Assembly: GCA_016716505.1 (NCBI GenBank)
Contig: JADJWF010000001.1
Span: 124,001 to 188,000, forward strand
Length of the DNA: 64,000 bases
DNA from: Verrucomicrobiota bacterium
GTDB lineage: Bacteria > Verrucomicrobiota > Verrucomicrobiia > Limisphaerales > J093
Direction: 5' to 3'
Shown: piece after piece, positions 19,651-27,656 of the stretch
How positions within the stretch are numbered: position 1 is the stretch's first letter
Layout: every line of letters begins with the position of its first letter
Translations under genes and position numbers: made by a program
Notes under the pieces: model-generated
What the model was told of the DNA's origin: nothing
Databases searched by the model: none
Seen by the model: the letters and a program-made list of their open reading frames with translations, nothing else

Positions 19651-21671
19651 GGCTCTCGAAGCGGTTTCTTGGCCAGTTCGATGTCCTGTTCCACTTCCGG
19701 CAGCAGCGCCGACCAGGAGAAGGGTTTTTCCGCGCTGGAGGGCACGGGCAGTTGGTTGAAACGGCTGCCCAGATCGGCCAGGCGTTTCCAATGCGAGCGC
19801 GCCTTCTCGAGTTCCGCCACGGCGCGTTGCTGCTGGGCGGCGTCCTGGTTCGCCCGCGCGGTGGCCAGCGCCACGCCGCCGCGCAGTTTCGCCGCGAAAT
19901 AATCGCTGTAAGCGCACCATGCCTCGATGTCCGTGAGTTCGCAGTCCAACCTGGGCGTGACCCCGCCCTGCTGCCGCAGTTTGGTGACGAGCTTGAGGGC
20001 CGTCGCGCGGTCGCGGTCGAGTTGCTCCGCCAGGTCCAGCGGCGAAACCGTGCCCTCCGGAACGCGGCCGGTCTTCACGAAACCGGCGATGTTGACATAG
20101 CGCCGGGTGTCGAGGACCGGGTGGCTGATGAACTTCTCGATGTCAATGAGCTTGCGCGCGGCGTTGTCAATCCACGAGCAGAATCCTTCGGTGTAAAGCG
20201 ACCCGTCCCAAGTGCCGCGGTGGAAAGAGGCGAAGTGCAGCGGCACGCGGCTGGCCAGTTTCCAGGCCGCGAGCAAATCCCGCCCCCGGTCTTTCCCGAA
20301 CCGCGCCGCTAACAGACCTTCAAAGTAAGCGTCTGGCGTGGTGGAATCATAGAGCAGCCGGCCCCACACGGCGTAGAAGAGCCATTGCCGCTCGAAGGCC
20401 CAGCGCCAGTCCTTGTGCGGGCCTGGTGCAGTGATGTAATCGAGCGCCGGCACGTAGCACTCCGAGCCAATGATCGCGCCGCCGACATAGTTCCGGCCCT
20501 GCTGCCGCTGGAGAAAGGCCCGGACGAAATCCGGCTCGCCCCAGCGGAGGATGAACATGTCCTCGTTGCGCATGGTCCAGACCACCTGGTGGCGGGTGGG
20601 TGGAGGATTCCAGTAGGCATCCGAGAGCGGGCCGCCATGCACGATGAACAGATCAGGGGAGGAATGGGCATGCGACCAGTTGTGTTTGAATTCGACAAAG
20701 ACGGGCGGGGTGACGTTGGTGAGGCGGGCCAGCGCCTCGATGTGAGCACGGGAGCGGCGGTCGTTCTCCTCGCTGGTCGTGCCGCCGGAATGAGTGGTGG
20801 CCGAGAGCGGGGCGCGATAGATGAACTTTACCGGTCGGCTGGCCTCAGCCATGGCCGCGAAAAAAGTCTGGTCGAGCCATTCGCGCCTTTCATCCGGGGT
20901 CATGCCGCCCATGCGCTCGCCCAAGGTGATGCCCAGTCCGGTGAGGTCGGGATACTCCTCGAGCACCTGCCGCACGACGTCGCGCGTGTAACGAACCACC
21001 AGTTCGCTGCGCGTGGATTCCTGGCCGTAGTGGGAGAGCGTTTCGCTCCAGCGCGCGACGTCGTGCGCGCGGGCAAATTCCGGCGAGACGAAGATGTTCC
21101 AATTGAGCAGGTAGGTTTCGATGCCGCGTTCCTTGGCCAGCCGGAGGATGCCGTTCCACAACCGTCTCCAGTCCGCCAGTTCGGCGTCGGTGAAGGGACA
21201 GGCCTCGGGAAAAGACTTCGGCCGAATCATGTAAGTGTATGGATGCAGGCTCCAAAGCGTGAGCACGTTGAAGCGGTTCTCCGCCATCATGTCGAGGAAG
21301 GCTTCCCAGAAAGCCAAGTCGCGGCAGGTCTGATCGTGCTGCTCGATGGCCGGGCTGGTGCGGTAGGCTGCCCACGGCAGGTTGAACTTGATGGCGCGAA
21401 AGGCGAGGGCCGCGGTTACGTTCTGTTCGCGGACCTCGTCAAGAGCAGTCCCACCTCGAATCTGCTCCGTCAAATCCAAGAGGCCATACATCGCGCCGCG
21501 CTCTTTCTGGGCGGTGATCCGCACGACTGAACCGGCCGGCCCTTCGACGCGCTCCAGCCGGTAGCCATCGTCAGCCGGGTTGCTCCCGCTCTCAGCTTGC
21601 CGATGCAGGACCTGGATCGAGGCCGGCTCACTGGGGGATCGTCGCGACAAGGAATCACCCCGCGCTTTCAA
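19647..21671 (-). CDS. Glycosidase-like protein (paralogue 1), frameshifted from its signal peptide
   Basis: About 674 codons homologous along their length to the downstream paralogue: FRAIKFNLPWAAYR, AENRFNVLTLWSLHPY, GLGITLGERMG, MRNEDMFILRWGEPD and QWLFYAVWGRLLYD match it position for position. The frame continues upstream of the TTG at 21671 through TIQFALNRLEGALK, which matches the N-terminal domain of the paralogue, but has no start there. The signal peptide lies in another frame at 21823-21689. One extra base in the GGGG run at 21717-21720 would join them as ...AAPDSPTIQF. The gene is therefore either frameshifted or misread in assembly. Its stop overlaps the start of paralogue 2 by four bases. 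Confidence 0.72.
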   Translation of the reverse strand: MKARGDSLSRRSPSEPASIQVLHRQAESGSNPADDGYRLERVEGPAGSVVRITAQKERGAMYGLLDLTEQIRGGTALDEVREQNVTAALAFRAIKFNLPWAAYRTSPAIEQHDQTCRDLAFWEAFLDMMAENRFNVLTLWSLHPYTYMIRPKSFPEACPFTDAELADWRRLWNGILRLAKERGIETYLLNWNIFVSPEFARAHDVARWSETLSHYGQESTRSELVVRYTRDVVRQVLEEYPDLTGLGITLGERMGGMTPDERREWLDQTFFAAMAEASRPVKFIYRAPLSATTHSGGTTSEENDRRSRAHIEALARLTNVTPPVFVEFKHNWSHAHSSPDLFIVHGGPLSDAYWNPPPTRHQVVWTMRNEDMFILRWGEPDFVRAFLQRQQGRNYVGGAIIGSECYVPALDYITAPGPHKDWRWAFERQWLFYAVWGRLLYDSTTPDAYFEGLLAARFGKDRGRDLLAAWKLASRVPLHFASFHRGTWDGSLYTEGFCSWIDNAARKLIDIEKFISHPVLDTRRYVNIAGFVKTGRVPEGTVSPLDLAEQLDRDRATALKLVTKLRQQGGVTPRLDCELTDIEAWCAYSDYFAAKLRGGVALATARANQDAAQQQRAVAELEKARSHWKRLADLGSRFNQLPVPSSAEKPFSWSALLPEVEQDIELAKKPLREP

Positions 21672-21688
21672 AGCACCTTCAAGCCGGT

Positions 21689-21823
21689 TCAGCGCGAACT
21701 GGATGGTTGGCGAGTCGGGGCGGCCACTGTCACGTCGGCGGCTTCAAGGGTGGCCGTGCTCGTGAAGCATGCCCCGACCAGAAGCAACAGGGCCCGCGAG
21801 GTTGCAAGTTTCAGAGTCTTCAT
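21689..21823 (-). other. Signal peptide leader of the glycosidase-like gene, in a different frame
   Basis: ATG 21823 opens MKTLKLATSRALLLLVGACF, a classic signal peptide with an Ala-rich cleavage region (TLEAADVTV). The frame ends 44 codons later at TGA 21689. The codons of the adjacent frame carry the mature enzyme, so this is the broken-off start of the 19647-21671 gene rather than a separate protein. Confidence 0.7.
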
Positions 21824-21945
21824 AGAGTGTTTGAGGAGGCGTCTAGCCAACCAGGCAGAGCGGGAGGAGCGATGCAGCTTGACGGTCCTGGCAGCGCATC
21901 CCCCAGTTCCGATTTCAGATTCGAGCAGTCCGATTTCACGATTCC

Positions 21946-22737
21946 CTACCTGCCGGTGAGTTCGATCTGCACGCCCTGGGTGGCCGCCTTGTCGAGGAAT
22001 AATGCGCGCTTCCCCTGCGTGCCCTGATGCGGCTGCGGTGCGGTGGGCACCGGCGAAGCCTTCATCGCCTCGTCCACGTCGTCCACCTTCAGGCAGAAGT
22101 GGTGCAAACCCGGCCCATGCTGCGCGAGCCACGCGCGCAACGGATGATCGGGCGTGAGCGGCTCGACCAGTTGCAGGTGCGCGTTGCCGAGGTCGAGATG
22201 GGTGAGGCGCACGGTGGCGTTGTTCACGTCCTCGGAGTAGAGGACGGTGAAACCGAGCGTGTCGCGCCAGAGCTTGAGCGCGGCTTCGGTGTCGGGGACG
22301 GCGATGGCCACGTGATCGAGGCCGGCGCAGTTGGGGAAATTGCCTACTGGGGATTGGGGACTGGGGACTGGGGACTTGAGATTTGAATCGCGCGTCCTCG
22401 CGGTCTGGACAGACTTGGTCAGCATTTTGAGCAGTTGTTCCGCCTCATCGGCGATGGCCCCCACCCGGGATGCGGGGAGCAATTCGGTTCGAACAGTGAA
22501 GCGCAGCCAGCCATAGGTTTCCCTCATTTCCTTGGTGGCTATGCCGAGCTTGTGGACGAAATCGTCCCGGCTTTCGGCGGACCGTGCTTCATCGTAGTTG
22601 GGAGCGGATGAGGTGCCGCAACGAACGAGCTGCCCGGCGACATGACGACCGAGACGATTGTCCGGCAAGGCATCCACCACCTTGCCCACGCGGGCCGCGA
22701 AGTTCCACAGACGCTCAGAGAAGTCTTCAGCTCTCAT
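21946..22737 (-). CDS. Four-helix-bundle (23S rRNA-intervening-sequence type) domain fused to a VOC/methylmalonyl-CoA epimerase-like domain
   Basis: A 263-residue chimera. Residues 1-115 match the four-helix-bundle proteins of the IVP/S23 family: MRAEDFSERLWNFAARVGKVV, GRHVAGQLVRCGTSSAPNYDEA, DDFVHKLGIATKEMRET. A linker SPVPSPQSPV, encoded by tandem GGGGACT repeats, leads to a vicinal-oxygen-chelate domain: GLDHVAIAVPDTEAALK, HLQLVEPLTP, GPGLHHFCLKVDD and GVQIELTGR, with His, His and Glu in the metal-binding positions expected of methylmalonyl-CoA epimerase. The VOC part is of near-normal length. ATG 22737 is used. The helical domain is normally a separate gene, so this looks like an insertion at the epimerase start. 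Epimerase activity is inferred. Confidence 0.8.
   Translation of the reverse strand: MRAEDFSERLWNFAARVGKVVDALPDNRLGRHVAGQLVRCGTSSAPNYDEARSAESRDDFVHKLGIATKEMRETYGWLRFTVRTELLPASRVGAIADEAEQLLKMLTKSVQTARTRDSNLKSPVPSPQSPVGNFPNCAGLDHVAIAVPDTEAALKLWRDTLGFTVLYSEDVNNATVRLTHLDLGNAHLQLVEPLTPDHPLRAWLAQHGPGLHHFCLKVDDVDEAMKASPVPTAPQPHQGTQGKRALFLDKAATQGVQIELTGR
22335..22385. repeat. Tandem GGGGACT-type low-complexity repeat in the fusion linker
   Basis: Three near-perfect GGGGACT units after a GGGGATT unit, read on the minus strand as Ser-Pro-Val-Pro. It lies exactly at the junction of the two domains of the fused epimerase gene. Confidence 0.75.
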
Positions 22738-22776
22738 ACTCGTCCAGATCCGAAATCCCAAGTCAACAATCCCCAG

Positions 22777-23826
22777 TCAAACATCACCAACCTCCACTGG
22801 CCGTCGTTCCTCCGCCGACCGGTACACCGCTTCCTGGACCGCCAGCGTTTTGAGGTATTCTTCGCCGCCCGTTTCAAATGGCCCGCCGTCCAGCAGCCGG
22901 TCAATGAAGTGCCGTTGCGTAAAGTAGCAGCAGTCGCCGGCGAAGTTTACATCGGCGCGGGTGTAGGGAATCTCCACTTCGGGCCGGCCCAGCGGCTTGA
23001 GCGTGAGCCGCGAATCCGTGTAGAGCCGGAGACTGCCGCCGTTGCCCTCGACCAGCATCTCGCCGAAGGTGTAGCGCGGGTTCGCGGCGGTGGTCTCGTT
23101 GTAGCGATTGGCGTCCCACAACCCGATCGCGCTGTTGGCAAACTCGAACACCAGCAACGCACAGTCTTCACCCTTGATGACCGGATTCAGCCGCCGATGC
23201 CAGGCGGTCACGCGCGCAATCTCACCGGCCAGGTAGCGGTAGGTGTCAATGAAATGCACGCCGTTCTCATAGACCAGCAGGCGCGGATAGTCGCGGAAGT
23301 ACGGCTGGCGCGGGATGTAAGCGTTCGCACCCCAGCCATCGCCCATGCGCGAGCGAAAGGACAGCGAGAAAAGCTGGTCGCCAATCGCGCCCGCGTCGAG
23401 TTGCCGTTTGATCTCGCGATACCAGGGCTGGAACCGCCAGTTCTCGTGGACCATGAAACGCACCTTGTGCGCGGCGGCGTCCGCGACGATGGCCCGGGCC
23501 TCGGCGAGCGACGGCGCGAGCGGCTTCTGGCAGATGATGTGAATGCCGCGCTTCGCCGCCTCGGCGCAAATGGGCGCGTGCGACGGGGGCGGCGTGATCA
23601 CGTCCACGAAGTCGGGTTTCTCGGCGTCGAACATCTCCCGGTAATCGGCGTAGAGTTTTTGATGGCCAAACTTGCGGGTGATTTCGGCGGCCTTGACCGG
23701 GTCACGGTTGCTGAAGGCGACGATCTCGACTTCCGGGATGCGCTGCCACGCCTCGTATTGAAAGTGGCTGAAGTAGCCCGCGCCAATGCAGACGCCTTTG
23801 AGTCGCTTGGTAGGTGGAGTGGGCAT
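22777..23826 (-). CDS. Gfo/Idh/MocA-family oxidoreductase (cytoplasmic)
   Basis: A 349-residue NAD(P)-dependent sugar oxidoreductase. The Rossmann start is LKGVCIGAGYFSHFQYEAW, followed by VEIVAFSNRDPVKA, the IICQKPLAPSLAEA strand with the conserved Lys-Pro, and the C-terminal domain with FMVHENWRFQPWYREIK, VYENGVHFIDTYRYL (the His/Asp catalytic region) and VEGNGGSLRLYTDS. There is no Tat signal, so it acts in the cytoplasm, unlike the one at 58.8 kb. ATG 23826 is chosen; an upstream TTG adds only two codons. Neighbours suggest oxidation or reduction of an imported sugar or sugar acid; the substrate is unknown. Confidence 0.9.
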   Translation of the reverse strand: MPTPPTKRLKGVCIGAGYFSHFQYEAWQRIPEVEIVAFSNRDPVKAAEITRKFGHQKLYADYREMFDAEKPDFVDVITPPPSHAPICAEAAKRGIHIICQKPLAPSLAEARAIVADAAAHKVRFMVHENWRFQPWYREIKRQLDAGAIGDQLFSLSFRSRMGDGWGANAYIPRQPYFRDYPRLLVYENGVHFIDTYRYLAGEIARVTAWHRRLNPVIKGEDCALLVFEFANSAIGLWDANRYNETTAANPRYTFGEMLVEGNGGSLRLYTDSRLTLKPLGRPEVEIPYTRADVNFAGDCCYFTQRHFIDRLLDGGPFETGGEEYLKTLAVQEAVYRSAEERRPVEVGDV

Positions 23827-23834
23827 GGTCAACT

Positions 23835-24060
23835 TGTTTGGAAATGGGAATCTTGAAATCGGTCATCGGGCATCTGTAATCGGGCATTGGCCCGGCAATG
23901 ACCGATTTTCGATTTCCGATTTTCAGTTTTTAAGATTCCCGTTTCTCCTGCTGTGGAGAGGGAATCGTGAAATCGGGCAATGCCCGACGGCCTTGGCACT
24001 CGCCGCCAAACCCAGATTCCAGATGACCGATTCTCAGTTTTCACGATTCCACGCTTTGAA
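23835..24060. repeat. Degenerate low-complexity spacer (GATTTC/ATCGGGCAT type)
   Basis: About 210 bases between two minus-strand genes, unusually rich in imperfect repeats of GAAATCGG, TCGGGCAT and CGATTTTC, with partial inverted repeats around AATCGGGCATTGGCCCGG. The same style of sequence flanks the fused epimerase gene. The last codons of the MFS gene (KIQSVES) lie within it. No promoter was identified. Confidence 0.6.
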
Positions 24061-25345
24061 TCTTCCTCTCTGGCCGCGCCAACAGCCAGCAGACGATGGC
24101 CAGGCCGCTCAAGGCCGCTGCGGTGTAGAAGAACGCCACGTTGCCGCGCGCGGACTCCGGCAGATACGCAAAGGCCAGCGCCGTGATCGCCGAACCGAGG
24201 TTGCCCGCCATGTTCATCGTGCCGCTCACCGCGCCCGCGTGCGGCCCGCCGATGTCTATGCAGAAGGACCACGAAGGACTCAGCGTCATATCCGCGCCGA
24301 AAATGGCGACCGACAACCACGCCACCGCGCCCAGTGGCGTTGCCTGTTGCACGCTCATCACCATGCCCAACGCCGCCAGCGCGAAGCCGATGATGGCCGG
24401 CGCGCGGCGCGACCATGTCAGCCAGCCGGCGCGATACAGCCGGTCCACCAGCCCGCCGGAAATCACGTTGCCCAACGCACCGGCCAGCAGTGGCATCATC
24501 GCGTAAAACCCCGCGTCCACGGCGTCGAGCGTGTATTTCTTTTTCACATAGGGATACAACCAGGAGAGCGCGAAGAAGAACGTGAAATTGCTGCCGAAAT
24601 ATTGCGTCATCATCAGCCACAAATTGCCGGAGCGCAGCAGCGCCATGACGCGGAGCGGCTGCGGGAGCAGTGGCTTGCCAGCCGCCGCGTCGGGGCGACT
24701 GGCAAGCCGCCCCTCCTGGCCTTCCTGTCTTTCCACGAGGATGTAATCCAGTTCCTTTTTCGGCAGCGTGCGATGCTGGCGCGGGTCGTCCCGAAACCAC
24801 CACCACCAGAAACCGGCCCAGCCAAAACCCACGACCATCAACACGATGAAGGTCAGCTTCCAGCCGATGGCCGCAATGAGCGCCGCGATCAGGGGCATGG
24901 CCACCGCCGCGCCGACTCGCGAGCCGGAGAAGTTGATGCCCTTGACCAGGCCGCGCTCGCGGACGGGAATCCACGAATACACCACCTTGGCCATGCCCGG
25001 AAACGCGCCCGCCTCGCCCGCGCCAAAGATGAACCGCACCACCAGCAGAGAAACGAAGTTCCACGCCGCCGCCGTCAGCCCGGTGAAAACCGACCACAAT
25101 GTCACCACCGTGGTCAGCACCGCGCGCCCGCCGAGCCTGTCCGCCAGCGCGCCGGAGGGCGTTTGAAACAGCGCGTAGCCGAAGGCAAACGAGGCCAGCA
25201 CCCAGGCCCATTGCTTGTCCGACAAGGCCAACTCCGAGACGATTTCATCCTTGGCCGTCGAGATGCAGGTGCGGTCCACGTAGAGCAACAGGGACAACAG
25301 AAACGTGCCGAAGACCAGCCAGGCGCGCGTGGGGATCAGGCGCAT
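24041..25345 (-). CDS. MFS transporter, anion:cation symporter (sugar-acid uptake) type
   Basis: A 434-residue inner-membrane carrier with about 12 hydrophobic segments. It starts MRLIPTRAWLVFGTFLLSLLLYVDRTCIS, has the MFS signature loop GALADRLGGRAVL after helix 2, GAGEAGAFPGMAKVVYSWIP typical of the hexuronate/glucarate/phthalate symporter group, and a cytoplasmic loop between helices 6 and 7. Part of that loop (RLASRPDAAAGKPLL) is encoded by a REP-like palindrome pair. The start ATG 25345 overlaps the kinase gene stop by 10 bases, implying one operon. Uptake of a sugar acid fits the neighbours, but the substrate is not shown. Confidence 0.88.
   Translation of the reverse strand: MRLIPTRAWLVFGTFLLSLLLYVDRTCISTAKDEIVSELALSDKQWAWVLASFAFGYALFQTPSGALADRLGGRAVLTTVVTLWSVFTGLTAAAWNFVSLLVVRFIFGAGEAGAFPGMAKVVYSWIPVRERGLVKGINFSGSRVGAAVAMPLIAALIAAIGWKLTFIVLMVVGFGWAGFWWWWFRDDPRQHRTLPKKELDYILVERQEGQEGRLASRPDAAAGKPLLPQPLRVMALLRSGNLWLMMTQYFGSNFTFFFALSWLYPYVKKKYTLDAVDAGFYAMMPLLAGALGNVISGGLVDRLYRAGWLTWSRRAPAIIGFALAALGMVMSVQQATPLGAVAWLSVAIFGADMTLSPSWSFCIDIGGPHAGAVSGTMNMAGNLGSAITALAFAYLPESARGNVAFFYTAAALSGLAIVCWLLARPERKIQSVES
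24664..24717. repeat. REP-like palindrome pair inside the MFS gene
   Basis: GGCTTGCCAGCCGCC and GACTGGCAAGCCGCCC form an inverted pair related to the REP units at 26.9-28.5 kb. They lie in frame in the central cytoplasmic loop of the carrier. Confidence 0.6.
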
Positions 25346-26853
25346 ACGCAGTCCGGGGTGGAGGTGAAGGCGCATTTGCGCCAGGCGTCCAGCAAGCCGT
25401 CCGCGCCGCCGACGTTGCCGGGAAAGATGACGTAATCGAGGCCGGGGAATTTTGTCTCCGGCCCCAGTTGCCACACCGGCACCCCGGGCAACAACTGGCC
25501 GAGCACCCTCGCGCGCTTCACGCCCAGCGCTTTCGTCGCAAGGTCGCTGGACGTGATGCCGCCTTTGGCAATGACAAAGCGTGGAGAACACTCGAGGCTG
25601 CGAACGATCGCAACCAGCGCCTCGGAAACCAGCGCCGCGATGCCCAGGCTTTCCGCGGCATCACGGCCGGTCAACACCTCGCGGCTGGTGAATACCACCA
25701 CGTCCCGACCGGCTCGCAAATGCACCTGCACCGCCGCTCGCGCCGTCGCAATGGCTGCGTTCGCCCGCGACGGCTTCAGTAATTCCCCGACGGGCAGTTC
25801 CACCGGCATCACGGCTCCCGCCGCCAGCAGCCGGTTCAATTGCTCCGTGGACTTGGGCACATGCGAACCGACAACAATGAGCCCACCGGTCGCGGGAGCA
25901 GCGGCACCCTTGCCGCCGGACGCGGCTGCCGGCTGATTCGGCGGCTGATAAACCGCCGCTCCGATGGCCAGCCGCGATGCCACAAACGACGCGGCTGTGC
26001 GGTAAAGGAAACGCCGGCCGGCCAGTTCCGCGCGCAGCGCCGCCAGCGCGAAAAAGTCCACGTCGCGCGGATGCGCCGCGTTGACCACACCCACGCTGCC
26101 GCGCGGCAGCGCCAGAAGCTTTTCGGTCACGGCGCGGGTTGGTTCCTCCATGGAAGCGCCGATGCGCAGTTCGCGCAGGCTGATGGAATGAACGGCTTCC
26201 GCGCGAATCCGGCCGGCGGTCTTCTCCTCGACCCATTCCCGTAGATTGGAGTGGCGGTAGCCGAACGCGGCGTCGAGCGCGAACGGCGTGTCGGCGGCGG
26301 GCGTGAGCTTGTCGCCCTCGGCCACGTAGTGGACATCGTCAATCGTGAGCCGGCCGCCGGCCTCGAAGTAGGGAATGAGCAGCGTCGCGTCGAACGGGCC
26401 TAGTTCCTCGGCGAGCGCGTCGGTTTCCGCCGGGAAATGGCCGCGCAACGTGGAATCGCTGCGGCTGACGATGGTGAAGGGAGCGGCGGCTGGAACGGCG
26501 GAATGCCTGTCGCCGAGACCGTGAGCTGCGGCTCTCGGCGACTGGTAAGCCGCCGCTCCTTTCAAGTGCCGCGCCACCTCGAGATTCAACTCGCGCGCCG
26601 CCACCGGCGTCAGACTGCGCGAGTTTGTCAGGATGTAGAAGCACGGTTCGGGTTCGGCAAACTCCGCGCGCAGCGTCGGCTCATCCCATACGGTAAGCAC
26701 CGGCACGTCATGGACGGTTTGCGTGCCGGTCGGGTCGTCATCCAGCACCACCAACTTGCGTCGGGGACGGGCGGCGTTGATCGCTCGGATGGCTGGTCGC
26801 AAATCCTTGGGCCATGGCGGCGGAAAGCTGGAGAGCAGAGCCGACTTATTCAT
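25336..26853 (-). CDS. Four-carbon acid sugar kinase family protein (DUF1537-type)
   Basis: A 505-residue kinase of the OtnK/DUF1537 family, which phosphorylates four-carbon sugar acids such as threonate or erythronate. The N-terminal substrate domain has LVVLDDDPTGTQTVHDV, TNSRSL, IVSRSDSTLRGHFPAE and IPYFEAGGRLTIDDVHYV; the C-terminal nucleotide domain has GGLIVVGSHVPKSTEQL, VIAKGGITSSDLATKAL and FPGNVGGADGL. Two stretches, around residues 100-125 and 295-320, are REP-derived insertions not expected in the family. Its start overlaps the stop of the transposase gene (ATGA) and its stop overlaps the MFS start. Aldolase and isomerase partners of known tetronate pathways are not seen here. Confidence 0.9.
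   Translation of the reverse strand: MNKSALLSSFPPPWPKDLRPAIRAINAARPRRKLVVLDDDPTGTQTVHDVPVLTVWDEPTLRAEFAEPEPCFYILTNSRSLTPVAARELNLEVARHLKGAAAYQSPRAAAHGLGDRHSAVPAAAPFTIVSRSDSTLRGHFPAETDALAEELGPFDATLLIPYFEAGGRLTIDDVHYVAEGDKLTPAADTPFALDAAFGYRHSNLREWVEEKTAGRIRAEAVHSISLRELRIGASMEEPTRAVTEKLLALPRGSVGVVNAAHPRDVDFFALAALRAELAGRRFLYRTAASFVASRLAIGAAVYQPPNQPAAASGGKGAAAPATGGLIVVGSHVPKSTEQLNRLLAAGAVMPVELPVGELLKPSRANAAIATARAAVQVHLRAGRDVVVFTSREVLTGRDAAESLGIAALVSEALVAIVRSLECSPRFVIAKGGITSSDLATKALGVKRARVLGQLLPGVPVWQLGPETKFPGLDYVIFPGNVGGADGLLDAWRKCAFTSTPDCVCA
25939..25963. repeat. REP-like palindrome in the kinase gene
   Basis: CGGCGGCTGATAAACCGCCG is a REP unit in frame with the kinase, read there as GAAVYQPP. 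Confidence 0.65.
26480..26559. repeat. REP-like palindrome pair in the kinase gene
   Basis: A degraded REP pair: GGAGCGGCGGCTGGAACGGC at the left and GGCGACTGGTAAGCCGCCGC at the right. In the minus-strand frame it encodes GAAAYQSPRAAA and the residues after it. Confidence 0.65.
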
Positions 26854-27656
26854 GACCAGCGCTTAGCAGCGGCGGGATCCTGGAGCGGCGGCTTACCGGC
26901 CGCCGCGGAGTTGTCCGGCTTGGCTGGGTGGCTGGCAACCCGCACTTCCCCGTTTTCCTTGGCGGCTGGTAAGCCGCCGCTCCGCTCGGCATCAAGCGTT
27001 TGCTTGACGAACGGGGCCTCAAAAAGCGCGAACTGACCCTGCTGCAACCGCGCCCTCTCCGGATTGCGACGAATGTAGCGGGCGCATCGCCAGAAATGGC
27101 GCGCGTCGCGGATGATGCGGTCAAAGTAGTCCTTTTGCCACCACTCACCGCGCCGACGAAGGATGCGATTGACTGCGCGGGCGGAGAATCCCTTCCACGC
27201 GTGCAGCACCTGCTCGAGTTTCCACTCCCGGCAAAGGCTGAATAGAGCATGGACGTGGTTGGGCATGATGACCCAGCTCAGGTGCCAGTGGCGAACCGCA
27301 TCCCAGTGCATCAACGTTTCGGCCACCAGACGTCGCACTTCGGGTATCCGCAGGTGACATTCGCCCGCGCCTTGATCCAACCAGTTCTCGATCGTCGCTG
27401 AGAACCGCCGGTCGTACTCCTGCTGCTGACGCGCGGACCACGGCGGCGGATTCCACTTCAGCCAAGCCTCCCGCTCTGCCCGCCACTGATCGAGGGTTTC
27501 TTTTGGGAGCGAGTCACCGAGGTGGAACGTGACAAAGTAAGTCGCTCCGGGCTGTTGCCAGTGTGGCAGACGGTTTTCCGTATGGCGCACCTCGGCGAAC
27601 CGGTTCAGAAAACGCAGGTCGTCGGTGGATTGCGGAGGTGAGCCGGCTGTTTTCAT
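26850..27656 (-). CDS. REP-associated tyrosine transposase (Y1, IS200-like)
   Basis: A 268-residue single-strand DNA transposase of the RayT type. It has the HUH metal-binding motif in VIMPNHVHALF (about residues 133-143), a preceding WHLSW, and the catalytic-tyrosine region CARYIRRNPERARL. The N-terminal ATYFVTFHLGDSLP is also typical. The last 45 residues (from SGGLPAAKENGE) are translated from the REP/BIME unit at 26882-26983. Its ATG shares one base with the stop of the cyclase gene (TGATG), and its stop overlaps the kinase start. It therefore sits seamlessly inside an operon and is flanked by two near-identical BIMEs, the likely substrates or products of its activity. Confidence 0.88.
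   Translation of the reverse strand: MKTAGSPPQSTDDLRFLNRFAEVRHTENRLPHWQQPGATYFVTFHLGDSLPKETLDQWRAEREAWLKWNPPPWSARQQQEYDRRFSATIENWLDQGAGECHLRIPEVRRLVAETLMHWDAVRHWHLSWVIMPNHVHALFSLCREWKLEQVLHAWKGFSARAVNRILRRRGEWWQKDYFDRIIRDARHFWRCARYIRRNPERARLQQGQFALFEAPFVKQTLDAERSGGLPAAKENGEVRVASHPAKPDNSAAAGKPPLQDPAAAKRWS
26882..26983. repeat. BIME copy A (paired REP palindromes)
   Basis: 102 bases: a REP palindrome beginning GGAGCGGCGGCTTACCGGCC, a spacer containing TGTCCGGCTTGGCTGGG, and an inverted REP ending GGCTGGTAAGCCGCCGCTCC. It overlaps the 3' end of the transposase gene and encodes its C-terminus. Confidence 0.85.
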
